Made by a program: the position numbers and the translations under genes. From the NCBI GenBank assembly GCA_011250595.1, contig JAANMP010000001.1:124001-188000 (forward strand): a stretch of DNA of 64,000 bases, read 5' to 3'. Every line of letters starts with the position of its first letter. Positions within the stretch are counted from its first letter, which is position 1. Source of the stretch: Bacillus sp. MM2020_1 (lineage in GTDB: Bacteria; Bacillota; Bacilli; Bacillales; Cytobacillaceae). Below the pieces are notes generated by a model that saw nothing but the letters and a program-made list of their open reading frames with translations, did not search any database and was not told the origin of the DNA. Positions 1-8,876 of the stretch are shown piece after piece.

Positions 1-63
1 CGTGACTTTGCATAATTGGAAGATGTTTTTTCAAAAAGTATTGTTAAAAATATTATATTTTTG

Positions 64-78
64 ATACCTTTTTGGTAT
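64..78. other. Short inverted repeat upstream of the ATL gene
   Basis: ATACC and GGTAT arms flank five T residues about 25 bp before the ATG. This could be an operator or chance; no sigma-A promoter was convincingly placed next to it. Confidence 0.25.
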
Positions 79-103
79 GTGTTTTTTGAAAGGATGATCC
101 TGA

Positions 104-412
104 ATGACACCTTTTACTGAAAATGTCGTTGAAATTATTCGAAGTATCCCTAAAGGAAAGGTTGCGACCTATGGCCAAGTCGCTCGGCTCGCTGGAAGCC
201 CTCGTGCTGCCCGCCAAGTCGTCCGCGCTCTACATTCTATGAGTAAGAAGCACCGCCTCCCCTGGCACCGTGTCATCAACGCTAAAGGGCAAATCGCCCT
301 CCAGGATGACGAGTCCTACAATGAGCAAGTGTTGTCGTTAGAGGCCGAAGGGGTTGAGATTGGCTTGAACGGAGTTATTGATCTGGAGCGGTATCAGTGG
401 AAGCCGGAATAA
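104..412 (+). CDS. Alkyltransferase-like (ATL) DNA-repair protein, MGMT family
   Basis: This 102-residue protein is only the DNA-binding domain of the O6-alkylguanine-DNA alkyltransferase family. It has the helix-turn-helix with the arginine finger (GSPRAARQVVRAL, about residues 31-43) and the active-site block. Where true methyltransferases have PCHRV, this one reads PWHRV near residue 53, so the alkyl-accepting cysteine is a tryptophan. ATL proteins of this kind bind and flag alkylated guanines for nucleotide excision repair and do not reverse the damage. An AAAGGA sits just upstream of the ATG. It faces the pbp gene across a shared terminator. The family call is firm; the role in this organism is inferred from the family. 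Confidence 0.9.
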   Translation: MTPFTENVVEIIRSIPKGKVATYGQVARLAGSPRAARQVVRALHSMSKKHRLPWHRVINAKGQIALQDDESYNEQVLSLEAEGVEIGLNGVIDLERYQWKPE

Positions 413-498
413 TTGGGGGCATAGAGAGAATCAAGGGAGGGGTGGGAAAAGTAAAGTGGCCGATATATTGTAAAGTGAACTTAACCCCAGACCAACCA

Positions 499-529
499 AA
501 AAACACCTAGCTTCCTAGGTGTTTTTTAA
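499..529. terminator. Bidirectional terminator between the ATL and pbp genes
   Basis: The arms AACACCTAG and CTAGGTGTT surround a CTTC loop, with an A-run before and a T-run after. It can therefore end transcription of both convergent genes. Confidence 0.85.
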
Positions 530-543
530 AACTATTTCATCGC

Positions 544-590
544 GGTGCCTGACACCGCAACTGTGGAACCGAACTCTGGTGCCTGACACC
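544..590. repeat. Pair of GGTGCCTGACACC motifs
   Basis: Two exact copies (544-556 and 578-590) start 34 bp apart, between the bidirectional terminator and the end of the pbp gene. They belong to the window-wide motif family described in the findings. Confidence 0.9.
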
Positions 591-608
591 AACCAACCTT
601 TACCCCAT

Positions 609-2594
609 CTACCGCACCATCTCAAATACTTTCTTCACTTTTTTCACTGGCACCTGTGAACCGCCCCGGCCCTGGACGTTCTCAATCATCATCGCTACCA
701 TCAAGCTCGGCGATTCCGTATTGTATCCAATGAACCAGCCATTTTCCGTACCGGTTTCACCCTGCTTCTGTTTTATCTCCGCCGTTCCTGTTTTACCCGC
801 GAGCGGATGCCCCTTGATATCAGCGGCATGAGCCGTCCCGCCCGCATCGCCAACCACTTTCCGTAAATCGGCCGCAATCACTCCGGCGTGTTCAGCTGAG
901 ACCACCGCTTCTTTCAGCACCTGGCCCTGTTGCTCCTCCGCCAAAAGAATCGGCTTCACCATGTTCCCATTATTCACAAACGGCGTATAAGCCGATAACA
1001 GATGCACAATACTCATTTGGATTTGTCCCTGTCCGTACCCCGAATCAGCGAGTGCAATTTCCCGGTCCAGCGTGCCGATCGTTGATGTTTCAAGCGGGAA
1101 CGGGAACGCCAAGTCTTCCTCAAAGCCAAATTTCTTCAGCCCGTTTGCGAACGCATCTTTCCCCGTCTTCAACGCAGCCTGGGCGAAATATATATTATCA
1201 CTGAACACAAACGCCTTTTCCAAATTAACCGGCGCAGTCCCCGCATGGACCCGCGTCACAAAGTAATTGCCCCACGACTTGTCTTTTTGCCAATTCTTCC
1301 CTTGAATCGGCACCGCCACATCCGGCGTAATCGCCCCGCTCGACAACGCCACCGCAGCCGTAATTGGCTTCATAACCGAACCCGGCGCATAGGTCATCCT
1401 AAAGCGCGTTGAGAGCGGCTGTTTCTTATTATCCTGCAGTGCCTTCCATTCGGATGCAGAGAACCCAAGCATCGCTTGATTCGGGTCAAAAGAAGGCGAG
1501 CTGACAAGCGCCAGCGTCTCACCCGTCACAGGGTTGATCGCCGCTCCTGTGCCTGCTTCCTTGCCCAGCTCATCATAAATAGCCGCCTGAACATCCGCAT
1601 CAATCGTCAACTTGACCGTTTTTCCATCCTCCACCGGCTTTTCAGCGAGCAGCTCCGCCTCGCCGCTCTTCTTTTTAATCGTAATCTTCACGCCGGGCTT
1701 CCCCTTCAATTGCTCGTCATACACCTGCTCGAGCCCTCGTTTTCCAATCATATCATTGCTCGAGTAGCCCTTATCCTTGAGCTTCGCCAACTCATCCGCC
1801 GTAATCGCCCCCACATAACCAATCAGGTGCGCCGCTGCCTTCTCATACGGATAAATCCGTGCCTCCACCTTCCGCGTTTGCACCGGCTCGAGCGCAATCA
1901 ACTGCGCAATCCGCTCCTCATCCTGTATCGCCACCCGCTTCAGCGGTACAAACAGTTCCGGCTTCACCCAACTCGCACTGAGCGCCTTCTTTATCTGCTC
2001 AGGACTCATTTTTAAAAGCGAGGCTAACGGCTCCAGAACTTGGTCCGTCACCTTCCCGGCCACCACGCCGACCTCATACACCTGACCATTCACCGCCAGC
2101 CCAATCTCATTGCGGTCGATAATCTCTCCCCGTTTCGGCGCAATCGTATCAATCCCAATCGTATCGCCTTTCTGCATTTTTGGAAAAATGAACCCAGTAT
2201 TCCAGTCCACATACCAATTCTTCTTGTCGGCTCGTTCCTCCTTCCGCAACTTAGCTTCATAGGTGAATTGAATAGGTCCCGCAATACTATTCATTTTCGC
2301 ATCAAAAGAATAGTGAGCTTGTTCTTTCTCTGCCTGTTTATCCTCTTTCGGTTTTTTGAAGTCAATCTTCAGGTCAGTAATCTGTAAATCCTTGTAGATT
2401 TTATGATAGCGGTTCGTAAATTCCTCTTTCGTGATTTTTTCCTTGGCATCCGTTGAAAGGAAATCATACATCTGCTCAAACTTCTGCTCATTCCATAAAG
2501 CTATGTATTTCGTCAATCGATCCTGCGGCGTCGGTTCCTTACTACAGCCTGCGACTAGTAAAACGAGAAGCAAAACCGCTGCTATTTTTCTCAA
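609..2594 (-). CDS. pbpC: Class B penicillin-binding protein (PbpC / PBP3-like transpeptidase lipoprotein)
   Basis: This D,D-transpeptidase cross-links peptidoglycan at the outer membrane face. The start is a lipoprotein signal ending in LLVAGC, so it is probably lipid-anchored. An NTF2-like MecA_N domain (about residues 25-140) is followed by a PBP dimerisation domain and the transpeptidase domain from about 330. The catalytic SVMK (SxxK) lies near residue 405, SDN follows in SDNIYFAQ, and KTGTAE lies near residue 600. The 661-residue length fits B. subtilis PbpC and staphylococcal MecA-like enzymes. It is transcribed alone, with a GGAGGG ribosome site. Low-affinity PBPs share this layout, but resistance cannot be judged from sequence alone. 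Confidence 0.93.
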   Translation of the reverse strand: MRKIAAVLLLVLLVAGCSKEPTPQDRLTKYIALWNEQKFEQMYDFLSTDAKEKITKEEFTNRYHKIYKDLQITDLKIDFKKPKEDKQAEKEQAHYSFDAKMNSIAGPIQFTYEAKLRKEERADKKNWYVDWNTGFIFPKMQKGDTIGIDTIAPKRGEIIDRNEIGLAVNGQVYEVGVVAGKVTDQVLEPLASLLKMSPEQIKKALSASWVKPELFVPLKRVAIQDEERIAQLIALEPVQTRKVEARIYPYEKAAAHLIGYVGAITADELAKLKDKGYSSNDMIGKRGLEQVYDEQLKGKPGVKITIKKKSGEAELLAEKPVEDGKTVKLTIDADVQAAIYDELGKEAGTGAAINPVTGETLALVSSPSFDPNQAMLGFSASEWKALQDNKKQPLSTRFRMTYAPGSVMKPITAAVALSSGAITPDVAVPIQGKNWQKDKSWGNYFVTRVHAGTAPVNLEKAFVFSDNIYFAQAALKTGKDAFANGLKKFGFEEDLAFPFPLETSTIGTLDREIALADSGYGQGQIQMSIVHLLSAYTPFVNNGNMVKPILLAEEQQGQVLKEAVVSAEHAGVIAADLRKVVGDAGGTAHAADIKGHPLAGKTGTAEIKQKQGETGTENGWFIGYNTESPSLMVAMMIENVQGRGGSQVPVKKVKKVFEMVR

Positions 2595-2621
2595 TGGGAT
2601 CCCTCCTTTTCAAACATTTTT

Positions 2622-2696
2622 GGTGTCAGGCACCACAAAAAGACACATTCGGCAATTTGTCCATGGTAGACGGACGTTATACGAGTGTCAGGCACC
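2622..2696. repeat. GGTGTCAGGCACC motif and one-mismatch partner
   Basis: There is an exact copy at 2622-2634, just upstream of the pbp ribosome site, and an A-variant at 2684-2696. They start 62 bp apart, in the gap between pbpC and spoIIQ. Confidence 0.85.
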
Positions 2697-2755
2697 AATT
2701 CTCTTAATTATACCGTTAATATACATAAAATGGGTAATTGAAAAATGAGTACAAA

Positions 2756-2787
2756 AAAAAGAGGAAAGAATTCCCCTTCCCCTTTGT
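2756..2787 (-). terminator. Probable spoIIQ terminator
   Basis: Read on the minus strand, AAAGGGGAAG pairs imperfectly with TTTCCTCTTT, followed by a run of eight T. The stem is weak but the position after the stop codon is right. Confidence 0.5.
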
Positions 2788-2794
2788 AACGTTT

Positions 2795-3619
2795 TTATGA
2801 ATTTGCTTTTTCTGTAGAAGTAGATTCTTTGTCCACGTCAGGAGAGCTATCTGGATCTTCAATCATTTGCTCTTTTTCCTTCATTTGTGGAGTCTCTACG
2901 GATTCGCTTGCTTTGTCAGTCGAAAGTTCTGCTTCCTGTAACGTGCTTAACGATTTGTTAAAATAGTCACTAGGATTCACAGCAATTCCATCTTTGCGAA
3001 TTTCAAAATGTACATGGGTTCCAGCTTTTTCATTGAACAAGCTTTGTCCAGCCGTGGCAAGAACTTGTCCCTGTTTTACTTCTTGGCCAACCTTGATCTT
3101 TATGTCTTTTACGGATTGATATTGTGTCACAATACCTTTGTCGTGTTCCACTTCAATGACATTCCCAAGGACTGCATCTTCATCAACTCGTGTGACCGTA
3201 CCGCTTAATGATGCAACGACATTAAATGACTCATCGTCTTTCATGGTTACGTCAATCCCAGTGTTTGGTTGGTAGGTATTATTGTAGAATACCAATGCCG
3301 CTTCCTGGTCTTCTGCTTTACCATTGAAATCATAGAATTTCGTTTTCACGATAGCTGCATCTGCTTTTTCCACAGGCATTTTGAAGTCTTCAAGTGTTTT
3401 GCTAACTTCAATCGCTGGCTCTTGGTTCTTTTTACCGGCAATATCCGTGGATTTGTAATCGTATTTGTCTGACGCGTTGTTGCTAGTTTGATACCATAGA
3501 ACTGCGGTCAAAATGATTGCTGCACTTGCAATATAAATGGCTGGAAATACCCAACGCTTTTTGAAAAAGCGTTTTACGCTGGAACTTTGAGAAGATCGTT
3601 TGTTTTCTTCCTCTCTCAT
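2795..3619 (-). CDS. spoIIQ: Stage II sporulation protein SpoIIQ
   Basis: This forespore membrane protein forms the engulfment and feeding channel with SpoIIIAH across the intermembrane space. It has a cytoplasmic basic N-terminus, one membrane segment (about residues 25-45), and an M23 lysostaphin-like domain ending in THVHFEIRKDG. Active M23 enzymes have HxGxD as the first metal motif; here the position reads NTGIDV, so the enzyme site looks degenerate, as known for B. subtilis SpoIIQ. An acidic, Ser/Thr-rich tail follows. The ATG at 3619 was chosen because AGGTG lies 7 bp before it and the MREEE start matches the family. I did not find a convincing sigma-F promoter by eye. Confidence 0.93.
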   Translation of the reverse strand: MREEENKRSSQSSSVKRFFKKRWVFPAIYIASAAIILTAVLWYQTSNNASDKYDYKSTDIAGKKNQEPAIEVSKTLEDFKMPVEKADAAIVKTKFYDFNGKAEDQEAALVFYNNTYQPNTGIDVTMKDDESFNVVASLSGTVTRVDEDAVLGNVIEVEHDKGIVTQYQSVKDIKIKVGQEVKQGQVLATAGQSLFNEKAGTHVHFEIRKDGIAVNPSDYFNKSLSTLQEAELSTDKASESVETPQMKEKEQMIEDPDSSPDVDKESTSTEKANS

Positions 3620-3786
3620 TTTCATCACCTCAGCAATCATTCTGAACAGATAAGTAGAATTATATACACGGGGTGAAAAAAATTTTTTTGAACTTATTTT
3701 TTAACAGTGTCTATATTTTTATGCATGAAGTTGGAAAAATTATTTTTATTATATAGGAGAAATTTTGTAGGAATATTTTTAAGTGG

Positions 3787-4185
3787 GTGCTGCGGGTGCT
3801 CCCGTTTGCCTATATGGCGGCCATTTTTATTATGTCGAGTCTGCCAGCGGACCACTTCGTTAAACTGCCTGATTCCAAAATCGACCACACGATTAAGGAG
3901 TCCCTGCATTTAATAGAGTTCGCGATTTTGTATGTATTGCTGGTGCCGGCGATGTTAACCCGCCGCGGGGACTTCACACCAAGGTTGAATCTAGCCTGTG
4001 CACTGTTCGCTGCCCTCTACGGAATCAGCGACGAAATCCACCAAAGCTTCTATGCCTACCGCTCTGCATCATGGTTTGACCTTGTCAAAGACTTCACAGG
4101 GATCTTGTTTTGTTTTTATTTTATCAGAGGGGCATTGTTTCTAGGGAAGTTTAGAGGGCTTAGGAAGGTACTGGAGCGTGTGTAG
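3787..4185 (+). CDS. VanZ-like family membrane protein
   Basis: A small membrane protein of about 132 residues with the VanZ-like layout: an N-terminal helix with PFAYMAAIFIMSS, the DHTIKESLHLIEF helix, a segment with LYGISDEIHQSF, and a final helix. The conserved HxxxF and SDExHQ motifs are the family signature. VanZ confers low-level teicoplanin resistance, but most chromosomal homologues have no known function. The start is a GTG: an in-frame stop at 3754 limits the upstream extension and no in-frame ATG is available. It is the only plus-strand gene among the sporulation genes here and interrupts the usual spoIID-spoIIQ adjacency. Confidence 0.8.
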   Translation: MLRVLPFAYMAAIFIMSSLPADHFVKLPDSKIDHTIKESLHLIEFAILYVLLVPAMLTRRGDFTPRLNLACALFAALYGISDEIHQSFYAYRSASWFDLVKDFTGILFCFYFIRGALFLGKFRGLRKVLERV

Positions 4186-4203
4186 CCACTTATGGCTTTT
4201 TTG
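4184..4203 (+). terminator. Terminator of the VanZ-like gene
   Basis: AGCCA and TGGCT arms with a short loop overlap the stop codon and are followed by six T. Confidence 0.55.
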
Positions 4204-4339
4204 GAAAATAAATGCTGCCTTTGTAAGTCCCTGTATAGAATAGATTTATTGATTTTAGGGTTTTATTTGCACATTTAGGGGAGTCAATCTGCAGAAATTG
4301 TCACAACTCAGCGTTTGTAATCGAGGGCTCAAATAACAG

Positions 4340-4368
4340 AAAAAGCCAGGCATCCCCTCAGCCTGGCT
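4340..4368 (-). terminator. spoIID terminator
   Basis: A perfect 8-bp stem AGCCAGGC / GCCTGGCT is followed on the minus strand by a T-run. It lies 16 bp past the spoIID stop. Confidence 0.85.
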
Positions 4369-4383
4369 CCCCTAACTTCCTAT

Positions 4384-5421
4384 TTACTTCCTCGCAGTAA
4401 CTGTATCTAGCATATGATCAGCCGATTTAATTTCCACGCCCTGATAGTAATGCTTGACGATTTCCTGATAATTCTTTCCTTCCATCGCCATGCCGTTTGC
4501 CCCGTATTGGCTCATTCCGACGCCATGGCCGAATCCTTTGGTCGTAATCACGATATTGTCCCCCTTGCGTTTCCACGCAAAGTCAGAGGACCGTAGATCC
4601 AGTTTATCGCGGATATCCCGCCCGCTCAAAACCTTCCCATTAAAATCAACCTTGCCAACCCGTTTGCCTTCCGTCCGATCAACAATTTTTCCAATCGTCG
4701 ACCCCGAACGGAGCTTCACCCCAAGCCGTGCCTCAAACTGACTGACCGTCATGACCTTTTGACTATTAAATTTGGGAGATTTTTTATCCCAGGGACTTGA
4801 AACACTTCTCAAGTATGGAAATTTGCCTGACCAGTAATCTTCTGAGTTTTCCGTATACCCATTACTTGTGGAGAAGAACAAGGCATCAATTGGCTCGCCA
4901 TCATAGGCCAAAATTTGCCCTGCTGTTGCCCGGACAGCCTTTAAGACCTTCTTCCTTTTCGTGTCGTAATCCATCCCCCATTCCCGTCTAAGTTCATCAT
5001 CATTCATGTAAACTTGATGGATTTGGGTGTCCGTTACCTGGGCACCTTTAGGAACACCGAGTGTATCCTTACTTAATAGCCGCTTCACGATATAGGTTCT
5101 CGCTGTTAGTGCCTGGGCCTTCAGGGCTTCTTCCTTAAACTCTGCGGGCATCTCAGCTGCCACCACACCAACGAGGTAATCTTCTAATTGTACATTCTCA
5201 ATTTGTGATTTTGAGGTGCGAAAAACGGATACTTCGACGGCAGGATCTGCGGAAGCCGCCACCTCTTTCGCTTCTTTTCCAGGGGTCTTGGTTAAATCCT
5301 CCCCTAACTTTCCGCTCGCTCGGTGCTCATCTGAAAAGGGTAATACAAGGACTGCAGGAATAATTAATGTTAAGGCAATGAGGACTGCTGCTAGTACGAC
5401 GAAAGGTTTGATTTTTATCAT
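4384..5421 (-). CDS. spoIID: Stage II sporulation protein D, septal lytic transglycosylase
   Basis: SpoIID works with SpoIIM and SpoIIP in the mother cell to cut peptidoglycan during engulfment. The protein starts with one membrane anchor (KPFVVLAAVLIALTLIIP) and then the SpoIID catalytic domain. The AAEMP motif near residue 90 carries the glutamate equivalent to the known catalytic residue, and GHGVGMSQYGA lies near the C-terminus. The ATG at 5421 is preferred over an upstream one because a GGAGGC ribosome site lies 7 bp before it. Its place directly after murA is the conserved Bacillus order. Confidence 0.95.
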   Translation of the reverse strand: MIKIKPFVVLAAVLIALTLIIPAVLVLPFSDEHRASGKLGEDLTKTPGKEAKEVAASADPAVEVSVFRTSKSQIENVQLEDYLVGVVAAEMPAEFKEEALKAQALTARTYIVKRLLSKDTLGVPKGAQVTDTQIHQVYMNDDELRREWGMDYDTKRKKVLKAVRATAGQILAYDGEPIDALFFSTSNGYTENSEDYWSGKFPYLRSVSSPWDKKSPKFNSQKVMTVSQFEARLGVKLRSGSTIGKIVDRTEGKRVGKVDFNGKVLSGRDIRDKLDLRSSDFAWKRKGDNIVITTKGFGHGVGMSQYGANGMAMEGKNYQEIVKHYYQGVEIKSADHMLDTVTARK

Positions 5422-5516
5422 GATAGTGCCTCCAGTTTGCAAATTCACAACCACACCTACTCCACGGCGGGATGCGTCTCAATTAATACATATGGAGGCG
5501 GACAAGCATTTATTAC

Positions 5517-5537
5517 GGATTTTTTATATAAAAATCC
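5517..5537. other. AT-rich inverted repeat upstream of spoIID
   Basis: The arms GGATTTTT and AAAAATCC flank TATA about 100 bp before the spoIID start. No clean sigma-E promoter could be fixed nearby, although CATATG at 5489-5494 (minus strand) is a possible part of one. Confidence 0.3.
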
Positions 5538-5584
5538 AATCGGTTTTCACTTTATGGGGTCACTATATACTGTTACTATATGCA

Positions 5585-5623
5585 TTTCACTTTATGGTTT
5601 CACTTTATGGTTTCACTCTATGG
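5585..5623. repeat. Three tandem copies of a 13-bp repeat (TTTCACTTTATGG)
   Basis: Copies start at 5585, 5598 and 5611, the last with one change, and a separated relative lies at 5545-5557. The array runs straight into the GGTGTCAGGCACC copy at 5622. Confidence 0.85.
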
Positions 5624-5671
5624 TGTCAGGCACCACTCGTGGACAAATGTCTTTCCATGGTGTCAGGCACC
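5622..5671. repeat. Pair of GGTGTCAGGCACC motifs
   Basis: Exact copies at 5622-5634 and 5659-5671, starting 37 bp apart, lie in the 385-bp gap between the murA and spoIID genes. The spacer carries GGACAAATGTC. Apart from these, the 13-bp repeats, the AT hairpin and the murA terminator, I see nothing else in this gap. Confidence 0.9.
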
Positions 5672-5741
5672 ACACAAACACAAATCAAGCACCATTGTCC
5701 TTTACACGCGGACACCCACACCTAACATCTCCCGGAAACGC

Positions 5742-5773
5742 AAAAAAGGCCCGATGATTGTACATCAGGGCCC
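5742..5773 (-). terminator. murA terminator
   Basis: GGGCCCTGAT pairs with ATCATCGGGCC on the minus strand and is followed by six T. It lies about 35 bp beyond the murA stop. Confidence 0.8.
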
Positions 5774-5806
5774 GTTGTTTTGCGAATGCTCATTTTTATT
5801 GTAGTT

Positions 5807-7117
5807 CTAAGCGTTCATATCTGATACGTAGTCTTGGACTTCTGTGAACGTTTCGTCTGCTTCATTGATACGTTCGATGTCGGCACCCAGGCTTGCTAGC
5901 TTGCCATGGAAGTTGACGTAGCCGCGGTCTAAGTGTTTCAACTCAGTCACGCGTGTCATGCCTTCAGAAACCAAACCGGTTAGGATTAATGCTGCTGCGG
6001 CACGAAGGTCGGTCGCAGACACTTCCGCACCTTGTAAATTTGAAGAACCATTTAAAATAACAGAACGGCCTTCAATCTTGATGTCGGCATTCATGCGGCG
6101 GAATTCCTCAACATGCATAAAACGGTTTTCAAACACCGTTTCTGTAATCATCGAGGTGCCGTTTGCGCGAAGCAATAACGCCATCATTTGTGATTGCATA
6201 TCGGTTGGGAAACCCGGATGCGGCATTGTTTTAATGTCGACAGCCTTCAAACGATCAGTTCCGATGACACGTACGCCATCTTCTTCCTCCTGAATCGTAA
6301 TCCCCATTTCAACCATTTTTGCAATCAATGAAGATAAATGTTCAGGAACTGCGCCCTTTACTAACACATTTCCGCCCGTAATCGCAGCAGCCACCATAAA
6401 GGTACCCGCTTCGATGCGGTCAGGGATAATATTGTGGTCTGCGCCAAATAACACGTCCACCCCTTCAATACGAAGGGTCCCAGTGCCAGCGCCGCGAACT
6501 TTAGCGCCCATTTTGTTCAAGAAGTTGGCAAGGTCGACGATTTCTGGTTCTTTTGCCACGTTCTCAATAATGGTGGTACCAACCGCAAGCGTTGCAGCCA
6601 TCATAATATTTTCAGTAGCCCCAACACTTGGGAAATCCAAATAAATCTTTGCACCTTGTAAGCGGCCATTTACTTCCGCTTCAATAAATCCGTTTCCTAC
6701 CTTAACCTTAGCACCCATGGCTTCAAAGCCTTTCAGATGCTGATCGATCGGGCGGGATCCAATTGCACAACCACCAGGCAGAGCCACACGTGCACGGCCG
6801 TTGCGAGCGAGTAATGATCCCATGACAAGCACAGACGCGCGCATTTTGCGAACGTATTCGAACGGCGCCTCATCCTTTAACACTCTGGATGCATCTACTA
6901 CGACTGTATTGTTTTCAAATGATACTTCAGCGTTTAAGTTACGTAAAACTTCATTAATTGTGTATACATCGGAGAGTGTAGGTACATCACGTAATACACT
7001 TTTTCCGTCACTTGCTAATAATGTTGCAGCGAGTACAGGCAAGACAGCATTTTTTGCGCCTTCTACTTTAACAGTTCCATCAAGCCTTTTTCCGCCGCGG
7101 ACGATAATCTTTTCCAA
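5807..7117 (-). CDS. murA: UDP-N-acetylglucosamine 1-carboxyvinyltransferase MurA
   Basis: MurA transfers enolpyruvate from phosphoenolpyruvate to UDP-GlcNAc, the first committed step of peptidoglycan precursor synthesis in the cytoplasm. The 436-residue length is standard. KNAVLP near residue 22 carries the conserved lysine, and [13 protein letters not shown] near residue 115 carries the PEP-binding, fosfomycin-target cysteine. The [10 protein letters not shown] motif is also intact. The position between ywmB and spoIID matches the MurAA copy of Bacillus. Confidence 0.97.
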   Translation of the reverse strand: MEKIIVRGGKRLDGTVKVEGAKNAVLPVLAATLLASDGKSVLRDVPTLSDVYTINEVLRNLNAEVSFENNTVVVDASRVLKDEAPFEYVRKMRASVLVMGSLLARNGRARVALPGGCAIGSRPIDQHLKGFEAMGAKVKVGNGFIEAEVNGRLQGAKIYLDFPSVGATENIMMAATLAVGTTIIENVAKEPEIVDLANFLNKMGAKVRGAGTGTLRIEGVDVLFGADHNIIPDRIEAGTFMVAAAITGGNVLVKGAVPEHLSSLIAKMVEMGITIQEEEDGVRVIGTDRLKAVDIKTMPHPGFPTDMQSQMMALLLRANGTSMITETVFENRFMHVEEFRRMNADIKIEGRSVILNGSSNLQGAEVSATDLRAAAALILTGLVSEGMTRVTELKHLDRGYVNFHGKLASLGADIERINEADETFTEVQDYVSDMNA

Positions 7118-7149
7118 GAGTATTCCCCTCCGCGTCCATTTTCTCTATA

Positions 7150-7929
7150 TTAATATTCAATCGTAATGATTGGTGTGCCAACTACGATGGTAGTCTTACC
7201 GCCCAATCCTTCGGAGCGTATCCCAATTTGTAAATTCATGTTATCTCTTTGATTTTCTATCGAGCCTGTAAACAACGGCGAATTCGCCGAAACAGACATG
7301 AATGTCTCCTCTTTTAACGCTTCGATCTCTTTTGCATTAAATACGGACAGCAAATGATTCGCTGTCTTAGGTAAAGCCTTATCCATCTTATCACCGACCG
7401 TACCTTTCATACAAGAGAAAATTGTTGGGTTTCCTCGAAATATGTCAGACAGCCTAGTTTTAAAATCAGAGGTGGTGAAAAAGGCCTCCGAAGACTTATT
7501 CCACTCTTTACCAGTGATACTATATACTATATACGCATTAACAGGTTGTTTTGTGTGGGTTGCCATCAATTGAAGCTTTTCTCTGTGGTGTCTAGATGTT
7601 GGAGATATTGCTGTTACTTCCCATTTTTGACTGGTATTGTTAACAGACCATTCCCAATCAGGAAACTTTGCTTGAAGCTTTTTCGCATATTCCTTTACTT
7701 CCTGCTCACTCTTCATTCCATCTAAATGCTCTCTTGCATAAAAAGTCCACTCATCGAGCAAAATATTTTCTGCTTGTAAAATCGAGCCTATTTTCGTTAA
7801 GTCCATTTCGTTTTGAAAAATGGAACGGATTCCGCCACTATTCGCTTCAGTCGTTTGGTTTCCAATCACAACCAGGATCAAACTGATGATCGTTATCACG
7901 CTCAAAAGAATCTGACTATTTCTCTTCAT
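7150..7929 (-). CDS. ywmB: YwmB family protein (TATA-box-binding-like fold)
   Basis: This is a 259-residue protein with an N-terminal signal or anchor segment ([18 protein letters not shown]) and an extracytoplasmic domain of the YwmB family. The family has a TBP-like fold in structures but no settled function. It sits between ywzB and murA exactly as in B. subtilis, 32 bp before murA, so cotranscription is likely. The family call rests on order, length and overall pattern. Confidence 0.85.
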   Translation of the reverse strand: MKRNSQILLSVITIISLILVVIGNQTTEANSGGIRSIFQNEMDLTKIGSILQAENILLDEWTFYAREHLDGMKSEQEVKEYAKKLQAKFPDWEWSVNNTSQKWEVTAISPTSRHHREKLQLMATHTKQPVNAYIVYSITGKEWNKSSEAFFTTSDFKTRLSDIFRGNPTIFSCMKGTVGDKMDKALPKTANHLLSVFNAKEIEALKEETFMSVSANSPLFTGSIENQRDNMNLQIGIRSEGLGGKTTIVVGTPIITIEY

Positions 7930-8099
7930 CTCTACTCCCCCTCCTTACCATTGTTACCGGCTGGAGGAATCGCATACTTGGGAAATGTCGTCACTTTTTG
8001 ACACGATTCAAACATTGTGGTCGTTCACATTGAAGTTATTTTTTCCACACAAAGACGATTTTACTCAATTTGTCGTCAAATAGATACATGTACGAAGAC

Positions 8100-8357
8100 C
8101 TAAATATTTACCAATTGTATTGTTTGCATGATCAAAGGCAGCTGCTGCGACCATTGGAGGTAATCAAGGAAAAAATTACTAACAGATGAACCCATGATAA
8201 TGGCTAATATTATGTAGAGTAAGCGTGCCTGAAAGACATGACCTGATTTCAGCAATTTTTCCAAACGAATCGCCTGTAATGCCCACCAGGCTACCGCTAT
8301 AAAAATTAAATGAGACAGGATACTTAACATGGCAATTTGCCCAATATCATTTATCAA
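8100..8357 (-). CDS. ywzB: DUF1146 family small membrane protein YwzB
   Basis: A small protein of about 85 residues with two predicted membrane segments, one around FIAVAWWALQAIRLEKLL and one around LLYIILAIIMGSSVSNFF. That is the DUF1146/YwzB layout. I place the start at a TTG (8357) because a run of six G lies 6 bp before it; the longer reading would begin with a GTG ahead of that ribosome site. In B. subtilis ywzB follows atpC directly; here more than 34 kb separates them. Function unknown. Confidence 0.8.
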   Translation of the reverse strand: MINDIGQIAMLSILSHLIFIAVAWWALQAIRLEKLLKSGHVFQARLLYIILAIIMGSSVSNFFLDYLQWSQQLPLIMQTIQLVNI

Positions 8358-8487
8358 TCTGAGCCCCCCTTTTTTCACACAATGTTTATTCTATCACAAA
8401 GAAGGCTAGAAGAGTTTCCTTTTGTATCCATTTTTAAAAAATAAACACATTTCACTTTTTTATCGCCGCAATAATCTATCGTAAAAT

Positions 8488-8530
8488 AAAAATTCACCTT
8501 CCAATGATTCGAATAGAAGGCGAATTTTTA
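8488..8530. terminator. Hairpin terminator, probably bidirectional
   Basis: AAATTCACCTTC and GAAGGCGAATTT arms flank a 14-base loop, with A/T runs at both ends. On the minus strand it would end the small gene at 8602-8784. Confidence 0.65.
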
Positions 8531-8601
8531 TGGTTCTAACCGGTTGTGTAAACCGAACTCATTCTGAAAATCTGTGCAAAGGTACATCAAATGATCAACC
8601 A

Positions 8602-8784
8602 CTAATTTACTTGATTCCAAACCCTGCCAAGATCTAATGGGACATACACTTTCTCTCCCTGAATCTCCCTGTGGATGATCGGATTTTCAAAGTTCGAATC
8701 CCAGCAATGATCTTCTCTGATTTTGCGCTTTGCCCTAATGTTCCCTCCAAAAAAATCACTTAAGTTCACTCTTGAAAATTTCAT
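8602..8784 (-). CDS. Hypothetical 60-residue protein
   Basis: The ATG at 8784 follows an AAAGGGG ribosome site, which decides this start over a longer reading. The product is charged and soluble-looking, begins MKFSRVNLSDFFGG, and has no membrane segment or motif I recognise. It lies at the edge of the stress island downstream of a yflT gene and a large inverted repeat. I do not know its function; its reality rests on the ribosome site and the following terminator. Confidence 0.5.
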   Translation of the reverse strand: MKFSRVNLSDFFGGNIRAKRKIREDHCWDSNFENPIIHREIQGEKVYVPLDLGRVWNQVN

Positions 8785-8814
8785 TACACTTACCCCTTTC
8801 TTGTTAAGTTTGTG

Positions 8815-8853
8815 GATAGGAAACAAAAGGAAAGTTCCTTTTTGTTTCCTATC
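8815..8853. repeat. Near-perfect 18-19 bp inverted repeat
   Basis: The arms GATAGGAAACAAAAGGAA and TTCCTTTTTGTTTCCTATC differ by one extra T and leave a 2-base centre. It lies between the yflT-like stop and the small gene. No T-run follows on the minus strand, so it may not be a simple terminator. Confidence 0.8.
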
Positions 8854-8876
8854 ATTATACTGACCTAGTAAAACTT

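Noticed and set aside
1476-2387. Plus-strand ORFs of 179 and 115 codons
   Set aside because: They lie opposite the penicillin-binding protein, with Arg/Leu/His-rich composition typical of a shadow frame and no family resemblance.
3641-3786. Sigma-F promoter of spoIIQ
   Set aside because: Expected from the family, but no pair of boxes at acceptable spacing could be fixed by eye.
5437-5757. Overlapping plus-strand ORFs upstream of spoIID
   Set aside because: They translate tandem repeats and palindromic motifs in more than one frame and have no ribosome sites.
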